Assembly (NCBI RefSeq): GCF_003752155.1 | Contig: NZ_RJVG01000007.1 | Location: forward strand, 1-64,000 | Origin: Mobilisporobacter senegalensis | GTDB taxonomy: Bacteria; Bacillota; Clostridia; Lachnospirales; Lachnospiraceae | DNA length: 64,000 nucleotides | Direction: 5' to 3' | Part shown: one piece after another, positions 1-8,600 of the stretch | How the letters are laid out: every line of letters begins with the position of its first letter | Numbering within the stretch: position 1 is the first letter of the stretch | The notes under the pieces: generated by a model | The model's input: only the letters and a program-made list of their open reading frames with translations | What the model was told of the DNA's origin: nothing | Databases searched by the model: none | Translations under genes and position numbers: made by a program

Positions 1-200
<200 letters not shown>

Positions 201-604
201 GCGTTAGACTTTTGCTTGTAATGGATTGACAGATGTGCATTGAAAGTTTACTTTCATAAGCACATTTGGCTATTCATGTATAAGGGCGAAATCGCGGATA
301 ACGAGGGAACTTGTTCCCGAGTTTTCTGTGATTTTGACCACAAGCAAATCAACTCTTGTTAGTTTAATCTTAACTTCAAAATTAACGTTAGCTAATTTTT
401 CCGTTTCCTTTAGTTCTCACTAAAGTTTACTGTTTTTAGGTTGTGTCCAATTTTCATTGAACACGGTTCGTATTGAATAAATTCAATTACTGAAATTCAT
501 TTTTAACTCAGCCCGGAGGCTTTGTCTTTTTAGAATTTTCAGGGTTGTTTCACTGTTTAGTTATCAATGTTCACTGTTTTCAGCCCGTCGCTGACAACTT
601 TTAT
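201..604 (-). other. 16S rRNA leader (pre-rRNA spacer)
   Basis: This stretch of about 400 bases has no gene. It lies between the rRNA promoter and the mature 16S end and must be transcribed as the pre-rRNA leader. On the minus strand it begins with a GC-rich discriminator after the -10 box. A run near 545-570 (GAACATTGATAACTAAACAG) resembles the conserved leader sequence found upstream of rRNA genes in Firmicutes, where antitermination and processing signals lie. The processing stem partner would be outside the window. Confidence 0.7.
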
Positions 605-633
605 ATCATATCACATTCGACATCACAAGTCAA
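605..633 (-). promoter_or_regulatory. rRNA operon promoter (sigma-A)
   Basis: On the minus strand TTGACT (628-633) and TATGAT (605-610) are separated by exactly 17 bp, near-consensus for sigma-A. The predicted start is near 598, about 400 nt upstream of the 16S gene. No second tandem promoter of similar quality was seen. Upstream, 634-819 holds only AT-rich sequence with nothing I can support. Confidence 0.85.
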
Positions 634-819
634 CAATTTTTTTAATTTTTTAATTAATATATTTATTTAAACCAATTGCCGAATGGTGATATTTATTATA
701 TAGTTCTTCTGGAAAATTGTCAATACAATGTTTTAATAATTTTACCTGCTGCCCCCTCACGTCACCATGCATATGGTTCCAGATACAGCAGTTCATTCAT
801 TTTCATAGATTTCAAATCA

Positions 820-857
820 AGAGGTTGTCCCATATACAGTAATATGTGGCAACCTCT
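820..857 (-). terminator. probable terminator of the secreted-protein gene
   Basis: An 8-bp stem (820-827 with 850-857) continues inward through CATAT/ATATG. It lies just downstream of the stop codon at 874. The T-tract after it is weak (TTGATTTG), so efficiency is uncertain. Confidence 0.45.
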
Positions 858-873
858 CTATGATATTCTTTGT

Positions 874-1548
874 TTATTTTACTTTTACACTACTTGTCTT
901 AGATTTTACTCCTGATTTTACTGCGTAAGCCGTAATCTTTTTCCCTTTTGTTAATTTCGCTGTTTTTATAGAAAAGCTTCCTTTAGAATTTGCAGTTGCT
1001 GAATATGTTTTTCCATTATATACAACATATACTTTTGATTTTGCTGCCTTTACGTAGCTCGTATTGCCAGTAGCAGTACGGTCAATATATTCAGCATATA
1101 TTCCTACACTGGTAACACCATTTTCATTTTTATTACAATCTGCATCAGTTACTTTAAAAACAATAAAATATGTACCTGCTTCTAACCATGTAGTAATCGT
1201 AGTTGGTTCATAAAGTTTACCTAATTCACCGTTTTTCACTAATGCTGTACCTGGAGAATCTGTATATACCCCACAACCTACTCCTGCTGATCCAGCAGAG
1301 GGATAAAAACTTTGTTCTGCTGAAACTTTCACGATTGCCGTTTTATCAAGGGTAAAACTATACACCGTATTATAATCTGTACTACTTTCTCCTCGTGTAA
1401 CTGTAGATAAAGATATATCATCCACTACACTTACCTTTATTTCTTTCGTTTCTGCCGCTCTCACTTTTAGACTGATTGGAGCGTATAGCAACGCAAACAC
1501 TAATATAAGTGTAACCCAACATACCTTTTTTAAACTAATGCTTTTCAT
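874..1548 (-). CDS. secreted protein with C-terminal Ig-like domain, unknown function
   Basis: A 224-residue exported protein. A signal peptide covers about residues 1-32 (basic start, hydrophobic core, cleavage likely after VRA or AA). The middle (about 45-155) looks like a beta-sandwich with the phrase AGTYFIVFKV, as in bacterial pre-peptidase C-type or carbohydrate-binding domains. The last 60 residues are lysine- and serine-rich and resemble a bacterial Ig-like or Big-type repeat (VVYNGKTYSATANSKGSFS). No LPXTG or S-layer homology segment is visible. The start has GGAGG six bases upstream. It is monocistronic, with a terminator-like hairpin after it. Function cannot be assigned. Confidence 0.8.
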   Translation of the reverse strand: MKSISLKKVCWVTLILVFALLYAPISLKVRAAETKEIKVSVVDDISLSTVTRGESSTDYNTVYSFTLDKTAIVKVSAEQSFYPSAGSAGVGCGVYTDSPGTALVKNGELGKLYEPTTITTWLEAGTYFIVFKVTDADCNKNENGVTSVGIYAEYIDRTATGNTSYVKAAKSKVYVVYNGKTYSATANSKGSFSIKTAKLTKGKKITAYAVKSGVKSKTSSVKVK

Positions 1549-1647
1549 ACTTTGCCTCCATTATTTAATATTTATAATCCTACACTTAGGCATTTTACAA
1601 TAAAGTTATTCCATTTAAAAAACCTTCTCCTGCAAATTTCCATATAA

Positions 1648-1693
1648 AATAAAGTCTTTAGGCAAGAAATACATTTTCTTACCTAAAGACTTT
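1648..1693 (-). terminator. rho-independent terminator
   Basis: A 12-bp perfect stem core (1651-1662 with 1682-1693), extended inward by AAGAAA/TTTCTT, follows the PH-domain gene. An A/T-rich tail lies on both sides, so it may work in both directions. Confidence 0.75.
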
Positions 1694-1722
1694 CTATAAT
1701 TATTACATTGCTATATTCGTTT

Positions 1723-2085
1723 TTATTCCTCAGTTGTTTCATTCGCATCAATATCGAGACTATGTATTGTTCTTCTCTTCCTTCGGGCTTCTTCTGAAGC
1801 TAAAAGTATATAATCTTTAATATCGACTGAATGTTTGACTCTGGTAATTCTAAGTTCCGGATGTGTAGTGTCCCCAGTGTAACAGATAATCGTACCAAGA
1901 CCAAATATTCTTTCAAAGAAACCTCTTGTTAATCTTACATCTTGTATTTTATACATATAAGCATCATCTTCTGTTATCGTCAAAAATCCGCTTTGTATCG
2001 TTAATTTATTTTCATTTATTGTATAGGTCGTAAAATATAAAGGTAACCCAAATAAAATTGATCTCTTTTTTTCTATATAAGTCAT
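1723..2085 (-). CDS. bacterial PH-domain (bPH2/YdbT-like) protein
   Basis: A 120-residue protein resembling the bPH2 (PF03703) family. It shows alternating strands with Y-TINENKLTIQSG near residues 20-32 and IQDVRLTRGFFERIFGLGTI near 46-65, the typical YdbS/YdbT core where a strand is followed by G-x-G. No membrane segment is present, unlike many family members. I chose the ATG at 2085, which has AAAGGAG six bases upstream, over an ATG 24 bases earlier. The acidic tail (DIDANETTEE) is not conserved in the family. It lies downstream of the lipoprotein and two-component genes and may be cotranscribed. The role is unknown, probably envelope-associated. Confidence 0.75.
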   Translation of the reverse strand: MTYIEKKRSILFGLPLYFTTYTINENKLTIQSGFLTITEDDAYMYKIQDVRLTRGFFERIFGLGTIICYTGDTTHPELRITRVKHSVDIKDYILLASEEARRKRRTIHSLDIDANETTEE

Positions 2086-2144
2086 ATTTAACTCCTTTAT
2101 CAAGTTCATCTACTTTTTAAAAGTTTATATCGGCTGCTCTTACC

Positions 2145-2870
2145 CTATTTCAGCTCAATAGAAGACTTTAAAGAATCCCTTGATACCAAAAGATTCACTT
2201 TATCCAATTGAATATCTTTAGGCACCTCAAATACCAAATATCCTTTTTCACTTTTTTCTCCCTGAATGGAAATATCAATAAATTGCATATCATTTACCAA
2301 TAAAGTTAAAAGTGGGGTATATGTATTTGAATCTGCCACTAATTGATATTTGATTTCTTTATTAAGTAGATTAAACTTCGTTCCTTTAGAAGTCTTATTC
2401 TTAATATTAAATTGAACAACACATAACTTTTTATTATTTCCTGCCTCTAGAGTAAAGTACTCTTCATCTTTCTTATCCGGAAAACTATCGTACAACTTGT
2501 AGTTGGCATATTGAATATCCAAATTTTTATACCCTATTACTTCCACTAGTTCTTTATAGTCTTCAGCTTCTTTTGAATCTTTGGCATTGCCTGATGAATT
2601 TCCTTCATTCTCACTAATACCAGTAGAAGAATCTTTTTTTGTGTCACCTTCATTCAAATCAGAAGTTTTCTCTGCTTTAGAGGCTGCTTCTGCTATTATA
2701 GCCGGTGCGATTAACTTCTCATCATAAGACCTATCATATTTTAATATCATTGAAGCCATATAATCTGCTATAGCATTATAATCTTGATCAGATATATTAT
2801 TGTTCAAATTATTACAGCCAGTTAAAGTAAAAGCAAGGATAATTACCATTGCAAGCATATTCTTCTTCAA
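2145..2870 (-). CDS. lipoprotein with DUF4352/DUF5067-like C-terminal domain
   Basis: A 241-residue lipoprotein. The N-terminus has two lysines, a hydrophobic core and the lipobox LTGC, with Cys19 as the lipidated residue. A Ser/Asp/Lys-rich low-complexity linker (about 75-105) separates it from a C-terminal beta-sandwich (about 125-241; LCVVQFNIKNKT, EKGYLVFEVP) typical of DUF4352/DUF5067 telokin-like lipoproteins. The start is TTG, set by GGAGGG eight bases upstream. It lies 99 bp downstream of the sensor kinase gene, so it may belong to the same transcript or be a target of that system. Ligand and role are unknown. Confidence 0.78.
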   Translation of the reverse strand: MKKNMLAMVIILAFTLTGCNNLNNNISDQDYNAIADYMASMILKYDRSYDEKLIAPAIIAEAASKAEKTSDLNEGDTKKDSSTGISENEGNSSGNAKDSKEAEDYKELVEVIGYKNLDIQYANYKLYDSFPDKKDEEYFTLEAGNNKKLCVVQFNIKNKTSKGTKFNLLNKEIKYQLVADSNTYTPLLTLLVNDMQFIDISIQGEKSEKGYLVFEVPKDIQLDKVNLLVSRDSLKSSIELK

Positions 2871-2969
2871 TATATATTCCCTCCACCCATTTATATTACA
2901 CTATTATAATTATTTTATCACTAATCTGATAAATGGGCAATCCTTATTTTATACTATTGACCTTATCCT

Positions 2970-4535
2970 TTATATATTGGCATCTAACTCAAACCAGAAT
3001 TCCACCCCATCCTCATGGTTTATTACTCCACATTCCTGATTCATTGATGTCATAATGGCTTTGACAATAGACAGACCGATTCCGCTGCCTCCATATTCCC
3101 TTGTTCTTGCCTTGTCGACTTTGTAGAATTTAACCCATATATTATCAATCTCATCTTCCGGGATATTGTTGCCCGTGTTAAAAATTGAAACTCTTACCGT
3201 ACCTTCTTTTTTAACTACATTTAATTTAATAATATTTGCTCCTGACACATGATTAAGTGCATTACTTATATAGTTTGTTATTACTTCTTCGGCCATATAT
3301 TCATCAGCCCACACATAGACAGGTTCTGTTTTATCAAATTCTAATTTAACCTTCTTTTGCTTAAATAATATATCAGTAGATACAATGACCGATTCAAGAA
3401 CTTCAATAATATTAAAGCGTTCAATATTAAGCTGGTTGTTACCAAATTCAATTTGATTCAGAGTTAAGAGTTTCTTTACCATATGATTCATCTTATCCGC
3501 TTCATCAATAATAACTTCACAGTAAAAATCCCGGCTTGCTTCATCTTCATTTACATTCTCTTTTAGTCCTTCTGCATATCCTTGAATTAAAGCAATAGGA
3601 GTCTTAAGTTCATGGGATACATTCGATAAGAATTCTTTTCTCATCTCATCCACTTCAATCTTCTTCTGGATATCTGTCTGCAACTCATTATTAGCACCTT
3701 TTAATTCAGATATGGTTTTTTCCAATTTTTCAGACAAACTGTTAATACTAGTACCTAAGGTACCTATCTCATCTACAGTATTTACTTTATATTTCGCCTC
3801 AAAGTCTAAATTAGACATTCTTTTTGCAATATCTGAAAGATCAAGAATCGGCTTTGTGAATGACCTGCTAATAAAATACATAATGATAATGCCAACAAAG
3901 GAAGCAAAAAGTCCAACAAATCCCAAAAATTTATTTGCAATATTTACACTCTCCTGCATACTTTCTAAATTTGTCCGCAGATATATTGTTGAATCGTTAT
4001 CTAAACTGCCAAACAACTCAATATATTGAGAATTCATACGATTATCATATACACGATAAATATTAAATTTTTCGGATGATCTTAAAAGGTTCTTCTTCTT
4101 TTGATTATCACTGTCATCCGTATAGTATTCATTTACTCTCGAACTAAGGATTTCTCTTTGGTTATTGGTCAATGACTTAGATGGGGGATAACTAACTTTC
4201 AAAAAAATATTAGGCTCATTATAGTAAATATCAAATATATATAAACTTATATTCTTATTCGTACTAAGCCTTTCAAAAGCCAATGCCACATCTTCTCTGA
4301 TATTGGGATTTGTAAAGCTGCTTTCTAAATCAAATATATCTGAATTATAAATAGAATTAATCTGTTTATAAGTATTTCCTAACAGTTCTGTCCTTGAATA
4401 TTCATAATAAAAAATCAAGAAATTTTTAAAAACCACCCAGCATAAAAAAACAGTAAGAGCTATAAATAGAGTAGAAGCTACTACCAGTTTATATTTAATT
4501 GACGTTTTCCATAGTTTATCTTTAAAAAATGTCAT
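2970..4535 (-). CDS. sensor histidine kinase
   Basis: A 521-residue membrane histidine kinase. TM1 is at about 15-37, an extracellular sensor domain at about 38-200, TM2 at about 203-225, a HAMP linker at about 226-278, and a HisKA helix with the phospho-accepting His in SHELKTP near residue 307. The ATP-binding domain has an N-box (NYISNALNH, near 425) and a G-box (GGSGIGLSIVKA, near 485), so it appears catalytically complete. Its ATG overlaps the response-regulator stop by 4 bp (ATGA), indicating translational coupling. The layout matches OmpR-partner kinases that sense envelope stress or antibiotics. The signal is unknown. Confidence 0.93.
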   Translation of the reverse strand: MTFFKDKLWKTSIKYKLVVASTLFIALTVFLCWVVFKNFLIFYYEYSRTELLGNTYKQINSIYNSDIFDLESSFTNPNIREDVALAFERLSTNKNISLYIFDIYYNEPNIFLKVSYPPSKSLTNNQREILSSRVNEYYTDDSDNQKKKNLLRSSEKFNIYRVYDNRMNSQYIELFGSLDNDSTIYLRTNLESMQESVNIANKFLGFVGLFASFVGIIIMYFISRSFTKPILDLSDIAKRMSNLDFEAKYKVNTVDEIGTLGTSINSLSEKLEKTISELKGANNELQTDIQKKIEVDEMRKEFLSNVSHELKTPIALIQGYAEGLKENVNEDEASRDFYCEVIIDEADKMNHMVKKLLTLNQIEFGNNQLNIERFNIIEVLESVIVSTDILFKQKKVKLEFDKTEPVYVWADEYMAEEVITNYISNALNHVSGANIIKLNVVKKEGTVRVSIFNTGNNIPEDEIDNIWVKFYKVDKARTREYGGSGIGLSIVKAIMTSMNQECGVINHEDGVEFWFELDANI

Positions 4536-5209
4536 ACATCCACCTCAAACTTATAACCCATTCCCCAGATTGTCTTAATGTAATTTCCTTTTTCGCCCAT
4601 TTTACTCCTAAGTTTCTTAACGTGGGTATCAATTGTCCTTGCATCACCAAAATAATCATAATTCCATACATTATTAAGGATTTTTTCCCTGGAAAGAGCA
4701 ACTCCCTGATTGACTACAAAATAAGATAATAATTCAAATTCTTTATAACTCAGATCAATATTCACATTATCAATTTTTACCTGATGAGCAGCTTTATCTA
4801 ACAATATGCCTCCTATTTCGACAATATCTTCATCCAATACATTTGATCTTCTTAGAATTGCTTCTACTCTGGCCACTAAAATTTTAGGGCTGAAAGGCTT
4901 TGTTATATATTCATCTACTCCTAGCTCAAATCCAAGTAATTCATCTTTTTCATCCCCTTTGGCAGTAAGCATAATGATTGGCACTTTAGAAAACTGCCTG
5001 ATTTCTCTGCATACTTGCCATCCATCCATCTTGGGCATCATTACATCCAGAATAATCAGTTTAATTTCTTTCTCTTTGAAAAATATATCTACTGCCTCTT
5101 CACCATTTTCTGCCTCTAAAACATCGAAATTTTTACGGATTAAAAAATCACTTACCAGTTTTCTCATTCTACTCTCATCATCAACGACTAATATTTTCAG
5201 CTTATCCAT
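4532..5209 (-). CDS. OmpR-family response regulator
   Basis: A 225-residue DNA-binding response regulator. The receiver domain (1-115) has the acidic pair D10/D11, the phospho-acceptor D55 in LIILDVMMPKMDG, and the conserved Lys in TKPF. The C-terminal winged helix (about 130-225) ends with the recognition-helix and wing signature RTIDTHVKKLRSKMG and WGMGYKF. It is the first gene of a kinase pair, with GGAGG nine bases before the ATG. The regulon is not visible here; the downstream lipoprotein and PH-domain genes are the obvious candidates. Confidence 0.94.
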   Translation of the reverse strand: MDKLKILVVDDESRMRKLVSDFLIRKNFDVLEAENGEEAVDIFFKEKEIKLIILDVMMPKMDGWQVCREIRQFSKVPIIMLTAKGDEKDELLGFELGVDEYITKPFSPKILVARVEAILRRSNVLDEDIVEIGGILLDKAAHQVKIDNVNIDLSYKEFELLSYFVVNQGVALSREKILNNVWNYDYFGDARTIDTHVKKLRSKMGEKGNYIKTIWGMGYKFEVDV

Positions 5210-5381
5210 ATATCTATGCCTCCAAATTTTATAAAGTGAAATCTAATACATGCTATTTTTTTCTATTATATCAATAAATTATGAAAAATCTATGTCTTTT
5301 TATATCGATATTGAGAGAACTCAGATCATCTATTTAGTATGCGATTAAAATGAATTTTAAATTTGTTATTCGTAAATTAAC

Positions 5382-5434
5382 AAAAAAGAAAGCTTTGCAA
5401 ACTTTGAAGAAAATTTCAAAGTTTGCAGAGCCTT
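5382..5434 (-). terminator. rho-independent terminator of the cyclophilin gene
   Basis: A stem of about 20 bp (5389-5408 with 5415-5434, two mismatches) with a 6-nt loop is followed on the minus strand by CTTTTTT. Its core is TTTGCAAA, shared with several other terminators in this window. The 5440-5461 and 5210-5381 flanks hold nothing else I can support. Confidence 0.85.
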
Positions 5435-5461
5435 CTTAGATATCATAATAAAATGATTCAA

Positions 5462-6175
5462 TCAATATTCAGTAATATTAATTTTTTCAATAATTACATC
5501 TTTCAATGGTTTATTATTTGCGTCAGTTTCAGTTGCTGCAATCTTATCCATCACATCGTACCCAGCATACATTTGTCCAAATACAGTATGTGCATTATGA
5601 AGCCATGGGGTACCACCAACCTGAAGATAATTCATTCTGGCCTCATCAGGGATTATAATCTTATATTCCGTTTCTAACTGAGTTAATAATTCTTCTTGCA
5701 CAGGTCCTGCCTGTACGAGGAAAAACTGACTTCCATTGGTTCCTGGTCCTGCATTCGCCATACATAATGCACCTCTATATGGGAACAAATCATCTGAGAA
5801 TTCATCTTCAAATTCGCTGCCCCAGATACTTTCTCCTGCCATTCCTGTTCCTGTAGGGTCTCCACCTTGTATCATAAATTGATCCATTACTCTATGAAAA
5901 GTAAGTCCGTCATAATACCCGTCCTTTGCATGGGTTGTAAAGTTTTCTACTGCTTTCGGTGCGACGTCTTTAAAAAATTTCACATAAATTGAGCCATAAT
6001 CTTTTACGACTAATTCAGCAACTGTTTCACCTTTTTTTGGTTCCTCAAATTGAACTCCTGAGCCATTGAGATCTTTTACTTCAGGCTTTACTGGTTCTTC
6101 TTTTTTCTTACCACATCCAGCGAAAAGGGCCACACATGTTAATAGTAAAACCATTATAATAATATGTTTCTTCAT
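5462..6175 (-). CDS. lipoprotein peptidyl-prolyl cis-trans isomerase (cyclophilin)
   Basis: A 237-residue extracytoplasmic cyclophilin, which catalyses prolyl cis-trans isomerisation during folding of exported proteins. The N-terminus MKKHIIIMVLLLTCVALFAG leads into a lipobox with the lipidated Cys at residue 21. The cyclophilin domain covers about 45-237, with the active-site signature FHRVMDQFMIQGGDPTGTG and the GSQFF motif typical of the family. The start at 6175 was chosen over an upstream in-frame ATG because GGAGG lies eight bases before it and the signal peptide begins there. It is monocistronic with a strong terminator. Confidence 0.93.
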   Translation of the reverse strand: MKKHIIIMVLLLTCVALFAGCGKKKEEPVKPEVKDLNGSGVQFEEPKKGETVAELVVKDYGSIYVKFFKDVAPKAVENFTTHAKDGYYDGLTFHRVMDQFMIQGGDPTGTGMAGESIWGSEFEDEFSDDLFPYRGALCMANAGPGTNGSQFFLVQAGPVQEELLTQLETEYKIIIPDEARMNYLQVGGTPWLHNAHTVFGQMYAGYDVMDKIAATETDANNKPLKDVIIEKINITEY

Positions 6176-6333
6176 CTTTTCTTCCTCCAAATCATTAATT
6201 GATAATATCTTAGCACATAGGTTTTTTCTTTTCAAGGAAGAAAAATACTACTTTTTATTATTTATCCAATAAATTCTTCGTTAAACCTTGCCAATACAAC
6301 ATAGTTACTCATTACCTCCCCCTCTTCCTTAGG

Positions 6334-6582
6334 TTACCATGCAGAGAATTTACATGGCTTATATGATAAACAATCATCAGAAAATGATTCATTATAAGGG
6401 TAGTCTTCTTTTTTCTTTAATTCTATATTTACTATCTTTCCGCCTATAGATATGACTTTTTCTTCTATAATTTTAGTCCTCATCTCTTTATTTTTCCCTG
6501 GAGTTCCAATCATTCTCCCCCAAATAATAAGTGGCCCTGCTATAAGAATAATTATTACCAGAACTGCTGTTATTTCAAACAT
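6334..6582 (-). CDS. small membrane-anchored protein, unknown
   Basis: An 82-residue protein with one N-terminal membrane helix (about 3-23) and a short basic cytoplasmic tail. The tail contains KIIEEKVISIGGKIVNIELKKK, a lysine-rich strand pattern, and ends with two cysteines (Cys70 and Cys77) and a Trp. GGAGG lies seven bases before the ATG, so translation is credible. I recognise no family. It lies convergent to nothing and divergent from the YczE-like gene. Confidence 0.65.
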   Translation of the reverse strand: MFEITAVLVIIILIAGPLIIWGRMIGTPGKNKEMRTKIIEEKVISIGGKIVNIELKKKEDYPYNESFSDDCLSYKPCKFSAW

Positions 6583-6711
6583 TATATCACCTCCAGAAGT
6601 TTTTTCTATTATTATAGCAATATTATGAAATATATTCCAGTTAATTAGTCATAACCAGAAGCATTCTGCTCTGCATAAAAATTTTAATTCTTTTAATTTA
6701 GATAGGAAAGA

Positions 6712-6739
6712 TTGACTTTATTATTAATCCTACTATAAT
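6712..6739 (+). promoter_or_regulatory. sigma-A promoter of the YczE-like gene
   Basis: TTGACT (6712-6717) and TATAAT (6734-6739) are separated by 16 bp on the plus strand. The predicted start near 6746 leaves a leader of about 90 nt before the GTG at 6835. Confidence 0.75.
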
Positions 6740-6834
6740 AGAAATAATTGTTGCATCCATCTTATAATATTACTTAATTATCACAGAAAAGATCACGATT
6801 ATTAAATCATGCAGTTTAGAAAGGAAACATTATT

Positions 6835-7494
6835 GTGAAATATTTTTTTATTCGTCTATTACGTTTAATATTAGGGCTTTTTCTATATGCACTTGGAATC
6901 GTTGTTACAATGAATGCGCAACTGGGATATGCACCATGGGACGCTTTCCATGTTGGAATCGGAAAAATGACGGGGATAAGTATCGGAACTGCCTCTATAA
7001 CAACTGGGATTATTATCGGATTAATAACCGTACTGCTTGGTGAAAAACTAGGTCTTGGCACAATTTTAAACATGGTGTTAATTGGCGTATTCCTGGATAT
7101 GCTTCTTGCGCTCAACATAATACCTATAGCAGGTAATCTCCTATTGGGCACTATAATGATCATTATTGGTTTATTCATCATCGCGTTCGCTTCCTATTTT
7201 TACATAGGATCTGGGTTTGGAGCCGGTCCAAGAGATAGTTTGATGGTCGCCCTTACCCGTAAAACAGGATTATCTGTGGGTATCTGTCGTGGAACAATTG
7301 AACTTTTAGCAGTATTGATCGGGTGGAGACTTGGAGGTATGATCGGTATTGGAACAATTATCTCTGCATTTGTGATAGGATTTTGCGTTCAGAAGACTTT
7401 TAAATTAGTTAAATTTGATCCAACAAAGGTAAATCACGAGACCCTGAACCAGACATATCAAATGCTGCACAAAAAAAGCTCTACTACTTTATAA
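6835..7494 (+). CDS. YczE/YyaS/YitT-family integral membrane protein
   Basis: A 219-residue polytopic membrane protein with five predicted helices (about 8-25, 50-70, 78-95, 98-122 and 150-185). It has the family hallmarks GYAPWDAFHVGI near residue 30 and GSGFGAGPRDSLMVAL near 127, a repeated G-x-x-P-W/R-D motif that marks an internal duplication. The start is GTG with AAAGGA upstream. The terminator hairpin overlaps the stop codon. Members of this family are of unknown or only loosely defined transport function; the substrate cannot be stated. Confidence 0.85.
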   Translation: MKYFFIRLLRLILGLFLYALGIVVTMNAQLGYAPWDAFHVGIGKMTGISIGTASITTGIIIGLITVLLGEKLGLGTILNMVLIGVFLDMLLALNIIPIAGNLLLGTIMIIIGLFIIAFASYFYIGSGFGAGPRDSLMVALTRKTGLSVGICRGTIELLAVLIGWRLGGMIGIGTIISAFVIGFCVQKTFKLVKFDPTKVNHETLNQTYQMLHKKSSTTL

Positions 7495-7507
7495 GTAATA
7501 GAGCTTT
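7475..7507 (+). terminator. terminator overlapping the end of the YczE-like gene
   Basis: AAAGCTCTA (7475-7483) pairs with TAGAGCTTT (7499-7507), with ACTT/AAGT extending the stem inside. The stop codon of the membrane protein lies within the hairpin. Confidence 0.7.
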
Positions 7508-7540
7508 AAAATCAGCATTTCCAGCAGTTCTGGAAAACAA

Positions 7541-7883
7541 TGGAGCTGAGGGGAATCGAACCCCTGTCCGAAAGCCCATCCATTGCGGCATCTCCCATCA
7601 CAGTCATTATTTTGACATTCCCTCTATCTTACGCCTAATGACAGGCTTAAGATTTCAGTAGCTTCATAAGTTCTTTTATTTCCTCAAAGCTTTGAAAATA
7701 AAGTGCCTTGCTAATTTGATGCCGAGGTCTTAAGCCGCAAGAAGCTTAAGGTCGACAGCTGCCACTAGGCAGCGTACGCTAAATTTTCGTCTGCGTTTAT
7801 ATTTAATTCTAAGTTTTTATGTGGTCCTAGTCCACAGATGGCTTCCACAATTTCTAAACCCCCGTCGAAACCAGTACAACCCC
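7541..7883 (-). ncRNA. ssrA: transfer-messenger RNA (tmRNA)
   Basis: A 343-nt tmRNA, which rescues stalled ribosomes and tags their products for proteolysis. The 5' end GGGGTTG (7877-7883) pairs with CAGCTCC near the 3' end (7542-7548), forming the 7-bp acceptor stem. The T-arm GGGGTTCGATTCCCC variant and the 5' TGGTTTCGACGG element are both present. The discriminator A is at 7541; the 3' CCA is not encoded. It lies downstream of smpB, its protein partner, and has its own promoter. Confidence 0.96.
7765..7794 (-). other. tmRNA tag reading frame (ADENLAYAA)
   Basis: The resume codon GCA lies at 7792-7794 and the stop TAG at 7765-7767. The encoded tag is A-D-E-N-L-A-Y-A-A, ending in the Ala-Ala degron recognised by ClpXP-type proteases. 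The resume codon is inferred by comparison with other tmRNAs. Confidence 0.85.
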
Positions 7884-7920
7884 GTATCATTTTGGTTGAG
7901 TGGATAACAGACGTGTTATT

Positions 7921-7949
7921 ATAATAAATCTATATTGGGTTTTTGTCAA
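7921..7949 (-). promoter_or_regulatory. sigma-A promoter of ssrA
   Basis: On the minus strand TTGACA (7944-7949, full consensus) and TATTAT (7921-7926) are 17 bp apart. The start would fall near 7914, leaving a precursor leader of about 30 nt for 5' processing. Confidence 0.82.
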
Positions 7950-8107
7950 CTCAAATTCATAATTTAAAACCGTAAATTTTTTACAATTTGAAATTTAACT
8001 ATAAAAATATTGAATTACATTTGATAATCAATATTTTATAATCTTAATTTTTTTGAACCCTTTTGCTGTGACTTCTATTTTGTTTCGTTCAAATCGTGTT
8101 CAAATAA

Positions 8108-8575
8108 TTAATAGAGATTCTTTACTTTAAAATCTTTCTCCGCTTCTCGTCTTTGATCTTTCTTGGCAATATCCTGGCGTTTATCATAAAGCTTCTTACC
8201 TCTTGCCAGACCAATCTCTACTTTTACCAGACTACCTTTAAAATATACCATTAAAGGTACAAGGGTATACCCCTTCTGAGCCATCTGCCCCATAATCTTA
8301 TTAATTTCAAATTTATGAAGCAGAAGTTTTTTTATTCTAAGGGGATCTTTATTAAATATATTACCTTTTTCATATGGACTGATATGCATATTATACACAT
8401 ATAATTCTCCCTTTTCAGGACGGATAAAAGATTCTTTAATACTACATTTACCCATTCTAAGGGATTTTACCTCTGTTCCGTGCAATACAATTCCAGCTTC
8501 AAATGTATCTTCAATAAAAAAATCAAATCTTGCCTTTTTATTATTGGCAATCATTTTAATACTATCCTTTGACAT
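8108..8575 (-). CDS. smpB: SsrA-binding protein SmpB
   Basis: A 155-residue tmRNA-binding protein that delivers tmRNA to stalled ribosomes. It opens with the OB-fold signature [21 protein letters not shown] and GTEVKSLR (residues 11-42) and ends with the basic tail [19 protein letters not shown], which occupies the empty mRNA channel. The length is normal. GGAGGG lies six bases before the ATG. It is 25 bp downstream of rnr and about 225 bp upstream of ssrA, the usual order in Firmicutes. Confidence 0.97.
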   Translation of the reverse strand: MSKDSIKMIANNKKARFDFFIEDTFEAGIVLHGTEVKSLRMGKCSIKESFIRPEKGELYVYNMHISPYEKGNIFNKDPLRIKKLLLHKFEINKIMGQMAQKGYTLVPLMVYFKGSLVKVEIGLARGKKLYDKRQDIAKKDQRREAEKDFKVKNLY

Positions 8576-8600
8576 CCTTATCCCTCCAAATAAATCTTGC

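Noticed and set aside
676-915. Open frame on the plus strand upstream of the rRNA promoter
   Set aside because: No ribosome binding site, no domain, and its end overlaps the real secreted-protein gene on the other strand.
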